Assembly: GCA_033063855.1 (NCBI GenBank)
Contig: CP093830.1
Span: 17,608,854-17,672,853 of the forward strand
Direction: 5' to 3'
Origin: Smittia aterrima
Lineage: Eukaryota; Arthropoda; Insecta; Diptera; Chironomidae
DNA: 64,000 bases
Shown here one piece after another: positions 9,700 through 19,512 of this stretch (the stretch's first letter is position 1; every line of letters starts with the position of its first letter). The notes below the pieces were generated by a model, which made no database searches, was not told the DNA's origin, and saw only the letters and a program-made list of their open reading frames with translations. Both the position numbers and the translations under genes were made by a program.

Positions 9700-12600
9700 C
9701 CGCACAAAAGATCTTTCTCCTTGCAATTTTGTTTTGTTCAATAATTCAAATGCAAAAAGTTCATTTGAATGTGCTTGGCTACAGCTTCATTTACACCGTG
9801 TCGATGTTTTCCTTCGTGTTAAGTAAAGCTATTTTACGTCATGCAGCATGACTCATGCTTAAAGTTTGTTTAACAAAAAATTCAATTTTGTAAGGCTTTT
9901 CATTTCAACGCGAGCTCCACAGAACAAAACGTTTCCTGAAAAGAGAAGAGCGAACGCGATAGTTTGGAATGAAGAGAAATCCTGGTCGCTTATGTAAACT
10001 TCATTTATGAAGTACATTTGATTGTTAATTGCTAATGACTAATTGCAGGCCTGAATAACAAAATGAGTTAATTGAAATTACAGGGAACACTTGATGACAA
10101 AAGCTTCTGATTAATATTCATTGAACCGAAGAAATTGAGAGAGACAATCACTTTCAGCGAAAGTTTATTGTGCGTTGCCGAGACTGAATTTAATGACGAA
10201 CCCTTTAGCATTTCATATTCTCCTTCATTTAAAACCAATTTAAACTAAAAGTTCCCTGCCAGAAAGTCGACGACAAAATGTTATTTTGAGTTCTCTGTTG
10301 TGTGTCGAAAAGAAAAGAAAAAGCGAAGGAAAGCACATCAACAATGGCCACAAAAGAAAAAGTGACTTTGTCACTAAAATGATGGAAAAATTTCGATTTT
10401 CTCTCACTCGAGCAAATAAGGCAAGAGCGGTTAAGTTGTTGTCGTGTTTATGAGGAAAATGTCGAAGTCGATTTATCTGGCGGACGATTCTCATCTTTTT
10501 TTTTGTTCCTCTCGTCGTTCATGAGTTTTCAAATTAAATTCCTCGTTTCGCGGAAGAGAAAATCATTAAATTCGCGAATGATAAAGTCACGGAAGCGCAC
10601 AGGGTGTGTTCTCCTCGAAAGCTTGATTTATTCATTAATTTTTGGGGTAAACGCACTTTCCTTGGTGCCACATTCACACCTTCGTCGACTCTCGACTCAA
10701 ACAAAGAGAGAGAGAGTGCTTCCTCTAACTTCAAACAAGCTGACGATCATGTTTATCCTATGCGCGGGTTGTTGTTTTATTTTCAATTTACGTCACTTAA
10801 TCAGTCCGTGTGTGAGGAAATGTAAGCACGCGTTTGTATATAAGAATTTTATTGCTCAAGACCACGTTTTATTAATAGATCAATGACTGCTGTAGATGTT
10901 TTTCGCGTGTATGGTGAGAGTAATGAAGGCGAGCGTGCAATTCGGTCACATGTTAATCGAAAAATCATTGCCGAATCCACCGCGGCTTTCCAACATGTGC
11001 GATATGAATATTTTGTGGCATTTCTGATAACAAAAAATACTCCAACTCTCGGAAGGGGGAAATTTTTTCGCTCAAACCTGAATTTAATAAATTTCCGTTG
11101 GTTAACCCACAAAGAATGTTATCTCTTTCAAACGCGAAATGCACGCTCCATTGTTGGAATATTCGATAAGCAAAGTATTTCCATAGCTTTAGTCTCAAAG
11201 CGAAGGTTGTTTTGATGAGCATCTCGCTTACGTCCCATGTGACGCGAAGCTCGGATGTAACCTGTCGCTTCGATAACCCAAACGTTCGCAGCGAAACAAA
11301 ACATGACAGTTTGAATAAACATGATATAAATTGCCTCCACATAACCAAAAATGGATGGATATTTTGCGAAAGCTTTTTCGCATTGGCATCCCTCATCTTT
11401 ACCGTAAGATTATGTGGCTTCGTCACAGAAACAAACAAAAACAGATACTCGCTTGTAATGGAAATTATTGCCAAGCGCATGAGAACAAATTCTTCTTGGT
11501 TTGACACATTTTCCCACAGTCGAAGCGCCCCCGCTGTTATTCTCGGTAATAAGTGATTTGTTCATGATGACGGAGGGGCTAAAAAAATCTGCTATTCTTT
11601 TAACTTTGCTTCAGCAACATCAGATTAATCGAGCGAGGGTGACAAACGAAGGGCGCTCAATGAGAGTGCTTTAGAAGCTCTCAAGGGTAAAACACATCTT
11701 CATCAACTGCTTCTCCTTCATTCCACGACGGCAATAAAACTAAACTATAAATAGCTTTGATTGCTCAGCTTTTGCTTAAAAGGCAATTCACGCCAAGACG
11801 ATTCAATGCTGTTCGTGGAAAGTTGAAGAAATCGATTTGGGTTCAATGGAATTAATGCGTCCAACTTGAAAAAGTAGATAAGTTTGAAGAAACTGAACAA
11901 GCGAGAGAGATGATGAAGGAGGAGGATAGAGCAAACACATTAAGAGCAATGATTACCGATCTGACAATCTTCTCTCGCTCACGTTTGTTTCAAGGTTTGT
12001 TTCGTCAACGCACGCTTTCCTTTAATCAACGCTTACAAACCTTGAATCTATGAGACGAAGTTTTCCCTAAATCTGCCACTGACGAAGACACTCAAATTAC
12101 CTGAAGATGGCAGAGGGAACCCAAAAGTTACTTGAAAAAACGACTGACGATGACATTCATTCTCTTTGAAAGCTCTTCTGAGTCTCATTTGCAATTAAAT
12201 TGAAAACTCTAGCGAACTCAACAGAAAACGTTTTACGAGTTAATGCAGATGCTGGTTGAGTACGTTTACTTGCCCTTCTCTCCCTCTCTCCGTCTCCTGC
12301 ATCCAAAAGCACTACTTCAGGTTAATCTGTTAAAACGAATGAATGTTTCGTGTTAGTGGTTGAGATAAAGAAAAGCTCTCGACTTAGCGACTTAGCACTT
12401 TAATGATCGGAGGAGACTCAAATTAGTTTTTCGTCGTCCCATGAAAACCTTTGACTGCCCTCTCGTCATCGATTGTTTGTAGCCACTGTCATAAAATTTC
12501 TGTTTATGCAATTTCTGTGCTTTTACGTGCGGTGCTGAAAGTTTTTTTTTATTCAGAAAATAAACTTGAAACCTTCGGTGATTTCTCGTTACGATAATTT

Positions 12601-13090
12601 AGAGCTAGTGACGTAGTTGATGAATAATTTCGAGACGTTTTCTTTTCATCGAAATGCGAGGAGAAAAAATCTTCGAAAATACTCACACCCACCCACGCTT
12701 GATTCAACATATTTGGGCAGTCAACCAATACATCGACGTGATTAGTCTTAATTTCGTGTCGAAAGCGGCGGCGGCGGCAGCAACAACTTATCAAGTCAGG
12801 AAGTTCTTAATGAACTTCATTAAACATTTAAAATTTACCTTTGAACGGGCTCGAATAACAAATTCGACGAGAGAAAATGCTTTCAACGGATAACCTTTCA
12901 TATTTCAATTAATCGTTGACAGGGAACATTAAACTCAAGAGTTGAGAAGCTTTAAAGTTGTAATAAATTGAAGAGAGACGATCAGACAACTCAATTGAAT
13001 AGAAGGGAGCAGAACGAAGGGAAATTGGATTTCTCACCTTCTTGTTTTTCCACATGTTCAAGAAAAGCTTCACGAGAAAGGAATGTGACG
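9700..13090. other. Intergenic DNA, no supported gene
   Basis: Several overlapping open frames on both strands (the longest is 180 codons at 10965-11507, minus) lack a recognisable domain, a signal peptide or paired splice signals. They coincide with a locally less AT-rich stretch, where long chance frames are expected. Nothing else is supported here. Confidence 0.5.
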
Positions 13091-13093
13091 ACA

Positions 13094-13205
13094 TTTCTTT
13101 GAAAGCTTTGGCTCGTTCGACCTTTCCATCTACTCGCAATTCTAAAGTTGAAAAGGACATTTACAATAAAAAAAAGAAGAGAAATCAATATGCTCCTGGT
13201 ATTTA
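13094..13205. repeat. Dispersed duplicate segment, copy 2
   Basis: Near-identical to 9557-9665. It lies immediately 3' of the minisatellite gene (minus strand), next to that gene's likely AATAAA signal at about 13206. Confidence 0.8.
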
Positions 13206-13227
13206 TTTTTCATTTAGGAAAATTCAA

Positions 13228-13635
13228 TTATTCCATATAAGGACCCCACCTTGAATATGGAGCGTGCCCATTGGGAAGAGGAGCTGGTGCTCCAACAGCT
13301 GGAGCTGCAACAGCTGGGGCTGCAACAGCTGGGGCTCCATCATCTGGGGCTCCATCATCTGGGGCTCCATCATCTTGGGCTCCATCATCTTGGGCTCCAT
13401 CATCTTGGGCTCCATCATCTTGGGCTCCATCATCTTGGGCTCCATCATCTTGGGCTCCATCATCTTGGGCTCCATCATCTTGGGCTCCATCATCTTGGGC
13501 TCCATCATCTTGGGCTCCATCATCTTGGGCTCCATCATCTTGGGCTCCATCATCTTGGGCTCCATCATCTGGGGCTCCATCATCTTGGGCTCCATCGGCT
13601 GGTGCTACGTTAAACCCTAAAATGAGACAAAACAT
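13228..13635 (-). CDS. Acidic DGAQD-repeat protein encoded by a minisatellite (5' end uncertain)
   Basis: The minus-strand frame reads GFNVAPADGAQDDGAPDDGA, then continues in the pentapeptide DGAQD/DGAPD for 18 units, then GAPAV-AAPAV units, and ends PNGHAPYSRWGPYME. The repeat part is strongly acidic and without cysteine, while the tail is aromatic, as in many secreted structural or cuticular proteins. TTTTAG|GGTTTA at 13620-13614 looks like a splice acceptor, so the true start may be an upstream exon. That position (from ~13631) is occupied by the duplicated EGF block, so the 5' exon may be lost. Otherwise the ATG at 13635 (MFCLILGF...) would start a 135-aa protein. An AATAAA lies shortly after the stop. 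All frames are open across a 15-bp repeat, so strand choice rests on the non-repeat ends. Confidence 0.5.
   Translation of the reverse strand: MFCLILGFNVAPADGAQDDGAPDDGAQDDGAQDDGAQDDGAQDDGAQDDGAQDDGAQDDGAQDDGAQDDGAQDDGAQDDGAQDDGAQDDGAPDDGAPDDGAPAVAAPAVAAPAVGAPAPLPNGHAPYSRWGPYME
13286..13600. repeat. 15-bp minisatellite, 21 units
   Basis: Eighteen units of (T/G)GGGCTCCATCATCT fill 13331-13600, thirteen of them identical in a row (13376-13570). Three diverged units (GG(A/G)GCTGCAACAGCT type) precede them at 13286-13330. The 15-bp period keeps reading frame whatever the copy number, so the array can expand or contract without breaking the encoded protein. Confidence 0.95.
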
Positions 13636-13818
13636 TTTTTCTTTATTCTTTTAGAATGCAAAAGAGTTGAGACAACTATTTAACTTTACTATCAACACGA
13701 ATTGGACATCAAGGCGAATTAATTTATCATTGGGTTCCTGTTCAGATAATAATCAAGATCAGGATGAGGCAAAATTAGCAGAAAACGAATCGATCGGGAA
13801 CATAAAGTAAACAAAACA

Positions 13819-14161
13819 ATGTCCTTAAAATGCTGGATCTTAATCGCTTCATTATTGCTCTCAACATTTGTGCTTGTCACAGGTAAGTTAATTAATAGCT
13901 TCAGCATATTTCCGAGTCTAGCCTGATATCTTTTTAGACTCTTGTACGAGCAGCTCATTCGGAATAAGGAAATCAAAGAGACCGACAGAAACAGCAACGA
14001 TAATCACTCCTGTAACTTTCGCTATTCCTTCAACAACGACGACGACTTCATCAACAATCAATCTATCAGATATTATGACGATTTCACTTACGAACTTCGA
14101 TTACATTAAATATTTCATCGCGATTCATTTTCTTTGTATTTTTTTAACTTTGTTTGTTTAA
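13819..14161 (+). CDS. Short secreted protein, EGF-less paralogue (copy A)
   Basis: Exons 13819-13882 and 13938-14161 give an intact 95-aa frame. The signal peptide (MSLKCWILIASLLLSTFVLV) and Thr/Ser-rich linker (PVTFAIPSTTTTTSST) are those of the EGF gene at 20.3-19.5 kb. Homology stops after DIMT. Instead of the EGF domain the frame continues into new sequence and ends in a hydrophobic tail (YFIAIHFLCIFLTLFV), which could act as a GPI signal or membrane anchor. The splice sites (CACAG|GTAAGT, TTTTTAG|AC) are intact. Whether it is expressed cannot be judged; it could equally be a truncated duplicate that happens to stay open. Confidence 0.45.
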
Positions 14162-14668
14162 GTCGTCTTTCTACGTTTAAAAGGCTTTTCCTACGCAATT
14201 TTGACAACGATTCAAAATGTTTTGAGTCAAAATTTGAGAATCACGTGAGACACAAACACAAACGCAAAAACAATTGTCGAATTATTCTGTTTGTAAAACT
14301 CTTCAAGTTCACCTCGTTTCCTGTAATTAATGTCTTCAAGGATATTTTCTCGTTGACTTTATCGGACTAACTCATCAAAGCATCATCAGGCAATAGTGGA
14401 AATGTCGATCAACTTCGCGGATTGTCAATTAGGTTGAGTAAGAAAGAAAAACATTTTCGGCCGCCTGGTTAAGAATTTCCAGGAAAAACATTTTTTCTTT
14501 ATTCTTTTAGAATGCAAAAGAGTTGAGACGACTATTTAACTTTACTATCAACACGAATTGGACATCAAGACGAATTGGTTTATCATTGGGTTCCTGTTAA
14601 GATAATAATCAAGATCAGGATGTGGCAAAATTAGCAGAAAACGAATCGATCGGGAACATAACAAAACA
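14162..14668. other. Spacer and leader of duplicated unit B
   Basis: From ~14228 this repeats the artichoke-3'-flank/EGF-leader spacer seen at 20735-20290 (minus): GAGTCAAAATTTGAGAATC, TTCAAGTTCACCTCGTTTCC, CATTTTCGGCCGCCTGG. The last ~180 bp is the EGF-gene 5'UTR/promoter copy. Confidence 0.8.
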
Positions 14669-15204
14669 ATGTCCTTAAAAAGCTGGATCTTAATCGCTTC
14701 ATTATTGCTCTCAACAGTTGTGCTTGTCACAGGTAAGTTAATTAATCGCTTCAGCATTTTTCTGAGTCTAACCTGATATCTTTTTAGACTCTTGTACGAG
14801 CAGCTCATTCGGAATAAGGAAATCAAAGAGACCGACAGAAGCAGCAACGATAATCACTCCTGTAACTTTCGCTATTCCTTCAACGACGACGACGACTTCA
14901 TCAACAATCAATCTAACAGATATCATGACGGAATCAACTGAACAAGAAACAGAAAAACCTCTAACAGACAAGTCGCCCTACAAGCCAGACATCTACAAGC
15001 ATATTCATCTTTGCACTGGGCAGTATTCAGATAATTTTTGTCTGAACGGTGGAACCTGCTACGAACATATCTATCCAGCTGAACCTGATACAAACAAAAA
15101 GAAGGCTAAGCTTTGCGTGCGAGTGTTCAGATCATTACACAGAATCGCGATGTGAAGATAAATCGCCTGAAGGTAGCTATGGAAGTGGAATATATTTGCA
15201 ATAT
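14669..15204 (+). pseudogene. EGF-domain gene copy B, frameshifted
   Basis: Exon 1 (14669-14732) and the start of exon 2 (from 14788) match the intact EGF gene, including signal peptide and LCTGQYSDNFCLNGGTCYEH. Where the intact gene has CTCTATGCG, this copy has CTTTGCG (net loss of two bases, ~15108-15118). That replaces the ACEC...SRCE half of the EGF domain by an unrelated run ending at a stop at 15155. At about 15200-15205 the copy switches to the artichoke tail. It cannot make a complete EGF domain. Confidence 0.8.
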
Positions 15205-15740
15205 TTGCATCGTTACACTTCGAATGACTGGTCCACATTATCCAAATACTCACATTATGCCCATGCCAATGGGTCCAGGAAGTGTTCAACTCAGCTACAA
15301 GAATGCTCCAACTCTGTACGCAGTTCCACCTTATGCTGCTCAGAATTATGCAACTCTCCCACATAAAATGTCATCGTCTTCTCAGCCTTCGTTAAGACAG
15401 AACTTCTCGACGATAGGAAGAATGCCTGTCAATGGTCAGCAACAGCAGCAGCAACAGCCTTACTACATTTATCAGGACGACAAAGCCTACAGATAATAAA
15501 AAGTTTTGTTAATTTGCTAGCTAATAAATAAATTGTGTACATTACGCAAATCTGTTGTGTGAATGAGCGAGTGCGATTGTTGTCCTTTAAATCTGTAAAT
15601 AGAGATTTCAAAATAGTTTAATTCTTAAATCAGGTGAACCTTTGACCTTTAATCATGAAACGAATCGATGAATAAATTTATAACACAGGACAGAAGCTTT
15701 TCTCTCATTTTTTGTTTCAGGATTTTGAGAGAATTTTCAA
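15203..15740 (+). pseudogene. Artichoke C-terminal tail and 3'UTR copy
   Basis: From TTTGCATCGTTA onward the sequence copies the last coding part of artichoke (LRMTGPHYPNTHIMPMPMGP to the stop at 15494-15496, YYIYQDDKAYR) and its 3'UTR. It lacks the membrane segment and everything upstream, being fused to the EGF copy inside a TTTGCA microhomology. One base differs at the start (CGTTACACTT against CGTTAGACTT). It has no promoter of its own. Confidence 0.85.
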
Positions 15741-16193
15741 TTTTGACTCAAAATTTGAGAATCGCGTGAGACACAAACACAAACGCATAAACAATTGTCG
15801 AATTATTCTGTTTGTAAAATTCTTCAAGTTCACCTCGTTTCCTGTAATTAATGTCTTCAAGGATATTTTCTCGTTGACTTTATGACTAACTCATCAAAGC
15901 ATCATCAGGCAATAGTGGAAATGTCGATCAACTTCGCGGATTGTCAATTAGGTTGAGTAAGAAAGAAAATCATTTTCGGCCGCCTGGTTAAGAATTTCCA
16001 AGAAAAACATTTTTTCTTTATTCTTTTAGAATGCAAAAGAGTTGAGACAACTATTTAACCTTACTATCAACACGAATTGGACATCAAGGCGAATTGATTT
16101 ATCATTGGGTTCCTGTTTAGATTATAATGAACATCAGGATGTGGCAAAATTAGCAGAAAACGAATCGATCGGGAACATAAAGTAAACAAAACA
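15740..16193. other. Spacer and leader of duplicated unit C
   Basis: Third copy of the artichoke-3'-flank spacer and EGF-gene leader, nearly identical to 14228-14668 and to the inverse of 20735-20290. No separate gene is seen. Confidence 0.8.
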
Positions 16194-16546
16194 ATGTCCT
16201 TAAAAAGCTGGATCTTAATCGCTTCATTATTGCTCTCAACAGTTGTGCTTGTCACAGGTAAGTTAATTAATCGCTTCAGCATTTTTCTGAGTCTAACCTG
16301 ATATCTTTTTAGACGCTTGTACGAGCAGCTCATTCGGAATAAGGAAATCAAAGGGACCGACAGAAGCAGCAACGATAATCACTCCTGTAACTTTCGCTAT
16401 TCCTTCAACGACGACGACTTCATCAACAATCAATCTAACAGATATCATGACGGAATCAACTGAACAAGAAACAGAGAAACCTCTAACAGACAAGTCGCCC
16501 TACAAGCCAGACATCTACAAGCATATTCATCTTTGCACTGGGCATT
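16194..16546 (+). pseudogene. EGF-domain gene copy C, cut off at the EGF domain
   Basis: Exon 1 (16194-16257) and exon 2 (from 16313) match the intact EGF gene up to HLCTG. At 16544-16550 (GGGCA/TATTC, shared by both sides) the sequence changes to an srGAP exon. The EGF frame then runs YSRVLSTSR and stops, so no chimeric EGF-srGAP protein is made in this frame. The copy keeps promoter-proximal sequence, so it could in principle drive transcripts across srGAP. Confidence 0.8.
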
Positions 16547-18996
16547 ATTCAAGAGTTCTATCGACGTCGAGGTGAGGTGGACTACAGTAAGAGTTTGGAA
16601 AAGTTGGCGAAAAACTTGCAGTTACGCCACAAAGAACAAAAACAAAAGTAAGTCGACCGATGATTCTATCCAAGGACTTTTAACAATGAACTTTCTTCTA
16701 CAAAGACGCGAACAATGGCCGATGTTCTCATCGTACCAATGTTGGCAACAGTTGATACAACAGACGAAATCGTTAGCTCGTGATCACGCGACATTAGCCG
16801 ACATTTACTCGACACAGCTCGTACAGCGACTTCAAACAGTCAACGACGATTGTCAACGAATTTACAAGAAATGCCGTGAGGTCGGTTACGAGATCCACGA
16901 GGAGATACTTCGTGTGCTTCAAGAGCTTCATACCACGATGAAGACTTATCACGGTTATCAATTGGATTGTTGTGAGGCTGAAAAGAAATTGAAAGCCGCT
17001 GAAGTACAACGCGCAAAGATTCAGCAGAGCATTCCGAAGGAGAAACTCGAACGCAACAAGAAATTCAAAGTGATCGAGAAGGAAGATCTTCAATTTTCTT
17101 TTCACTAACAAACATAAAATTTTGTTTATTTTCTCAGCGAAAAAATAAGTACATAGACGCACGATTGAAGGCTTTGAAAGCTAAGAACGAATATCAACTT
17201 TGCTTGGAAGCATCAAACACAACAATCCACAAATATTTCGTCGAAGATCTCAGCGATTTAATCGATGTAAGTTAGCAATCTCAATCTTAAAATTCATTTT
17301 ATTTCATTGCCAAACATATCCAACAGTGCATGGACTTGGGATTCCACTCAGTCGTTTCTCGAGCATTGATGCTTCACGTTACAGCCGACCAAGGCCGTTG
17401 TCGACAAGTCCTCAACAATTCAGAACTTCTAACGCACATAATCCACTCAATGTACAGTCGAGCGGATAAACAAAAGTTTTTGGAACAATATCATTCAGCA
17501 TTCATGATCCCGAAACGTCTTGAGTTCCAAGGTCAAGCGTCTGAAGATCTCATGATACTTCCACAAAAGGATTTGCCTCAGCCGGGATTGACAGCCGTTG
17601 TTGAATGTGAATTACAGAAAGCACTAAGCACAGAGATGGACTTTCGGTTGGGTCAACTCGTCGCACGCACAAATCATCTTCGTATGGAGTCGGATGAGAT
17701 TTGGAAAACAGTCGAGACGGCAGAAATCAATTTACTTGAGATTCTGAATCAAAAGGTTTGTGAAGAAATCATTTTGTTTCAAGCTCAAATTTTATTAAAT
17801 ATTTTTCCAGGATTACGATTGCAGCGGAATCTTCGGAACCGGAAATACAGGAAGTGACAATAATTCAATGCAAGGTTTCCAGTTACAGCACAACTATCAG
17901 CAGTTACAAAAAATGTCGAATATTCGCGAATATATTTTGTGCACATCACGAATTGCTCGAATGTTCGTCTCGATTGTTTGTCTCGACTCGAAAGCAGAGT
18001 TCCTGCGCAATGCTCTAACAAAGGATTCAACAGTTCACACAAATATCCTTGGCAAATCGATTGTTCCGAAACGAAAACGTATTGGACGAATGAACATTTC
18101 CGGTCGACCAAACCGGTTGTTCGTCTTCCTTAACCATCTCTCTGAATACTCAGACGAAAATATGATATCAGCATACAATTTAACAATCTGCTTTGGCCCA
18201 ACGTTGATGCGAGCGCCCGAAAATAAAGATCAAGTACAATACCAAAACCAAGTCAATGCTTTGATTGAAAACATAACGTCGGATAATTTGGAAGATATGT
18301 GAGTGCCACTTAATTTATTCTTCTTGTCAATTGAAGCTAATTGATCTTATTATAGCGACATTGGTGATTCACCCACCGAACCGAACCCTGAAGATCTCGA
18401 CACTCAGTCGGAAGACGACTCAGACACTTATGAAGCTTCTGCTTTATTCGATTTTGAGGAAAAGCTGGACTCGTCGCTGAAATTTATGTCACTGAAGATC
18501 AAGTACGTTCTAGTTGAGCTTTTGAATATTTATTTTTATAACTCTTTTTGCAGAGGAGAAGAGAAAAGTGGCGAGAAGAACACGCATGAAGTCAACATGA
18601 AGTCATCAAGCTCAGAGGAGTCAGTTCGAAAGAGATCACATAGCGTTGGAGCTAACAGCCTCGCCCCCAGTGTGCTCTCAACGCTAACGACTGCAAACAT
18701 TTGTGATATTAGTAGTGATGTCATTATGGATGTGAAGCAAGATGTAATTGGTGAGTAATCTGATATTCACAATGTGTTAATTATCTTCAAATGATTCATT
18801 GAATTTTTTAGATGGCAGCAAAACGCAAAAATATGTTTTCCACGATGAACCGCACTTATTCGAAGCTTCGATGGATTATCTCGTCGTTACGCCGAACAAC
18901 AATAGTTTGTCATTGAGTGCAACAGATCTGAACAGCAGCGTTGCTACGGCTGAGAGTCGCGATGCCTTCTCATTGTGGGCTTGTTTTGGAATTTAG
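16547..18996 (+). pseudogene. srGAP: srGAP-type F-BAR/RhoGAP/SH3 gene, 5'-truncated with internal in-frame deletions
   Basis: Slit-Robo-type RhoGAPs bend membranes by their F-BAR domain and switch off Rac/Cdc42. Coding pieces: 16547-16647, 16706-~17084, 17138-17266, 17327-17755, 17811-18298, 18356-18502, 18554-18750, 18812-18996. Recognised are the F-BAR part (EFYRRRGEVDYSKSLEKLAK; DLIDCMDLGFHSVVSRAL), the C-terminal third of RhoGAP (FLNHLSEYSDENM, AYNLTICFGPTLM) and the first strand of SH3 (YEASALFDFEEKL). Missing are the F-BAR start (replaced by EGF copy C), the RhoGAP core with its arginine finger (GRPNRLF joins VFLNHLS directly) and the SH3 middle (SSLKF joins MSLKIKG). The exon ending near 17084 has GA where GT is expected. 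Frames are otherwise open, so decay looks recent. AATAAA near 19121 follows the stop. Alternatives are an assembly artefact or a divergent scaffold-only gene. Confidence 0.8.
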
Positions 18997-19512
18997 AAAT
19001 TGCTCTGTTTGTGCCTTTTGAACTTGAAAGATTTGATTTGAATGATTCTTAAATGTGCCCATTCACTAGTTACGTCACAAGACTATTTGAGCAAAATTAA
19101 TCTTTTCTAGGGCTATTGAATTAATAAAGATTTTTATTTGCATTTCATAATGATTTTTTATTTTCATAAAATATTTTCAGCAATGACATCTAAGACGAAG
19201 CTAAAACAAATTGAAGTTTGAATCTTTATTGTTTTATAAATTCAAGAAATGAAATATTTATAATTTTAGCGCCCCACGCCAAAATATTACAAATATGTAT
19301 GAAGCTTTTTTTATATGAACGATAATATGAATGTAACAAAAGTATATCGCGATGAAAAATTTGATTTATAAGGAAAAAATGTTAAGAACCGAAGGAGAAG
19401 AAAATTGTTGAAATTTTCGCGAATAAATGTTTCACAATTTTACATAACGCGATATGTAAGATGAATAATGACTTTATAAGGATGTCTTGCCTTCAAGGCG
19501 TTGATATGTTAC
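18997..19512. other. Convergent 3' flanks of srGAP and the EGF gene
   Basis: AATAAA at about 19121 on the plus strand probably ends srGAP transcripts. The rest is AT-rich 3'UTR or spacer between two genes meeting tail to tail. No further feature is seen. Confidence 0.6.

Larger units (their letters stand above)
13631..16546 (+). repeat. Inverted, partly tandem segmental duplication of the artichoke-tail/EGF segment
   Basis: Three plus-strand partial copies (A from ~13631, B from ~14486, C from ~16006) match the minus-strand segment 21 kb-19.7 kb. Each begins with the same leader (ACATTTTTTCTTTATTCTTT), then the EGF-gene 5'UTR, exon 1 and exon 2. Spacers at about 14228-14485 and 15740-16005 match the artichoke 3' flank at 20735-20460. 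Left edge: acidic-repeat gene. Right edge: inside an srGAP exon. Copies differ by single bases and small indels, so the event is fairly recent. Confidence 0.88.

Noticed and set aside
10965..11507. 180-codon open frame on the minus strand, with overlapping frames on the other strand
   Set aside because: No domain, signal peptide or splice context. Several frames on both strands are long in the same less AT-rich stretch, as expected by chance.
13251..13654. Plus-strand frames across the minisatellite (GAPSSWAPSSW-type and LHHLG-type proteins)
   Set aside because: A 15-bp repeat opens all frames. Only the minus frame has sensible non-repeat ends, an acceptor-like site and an AATAAA after the stop.
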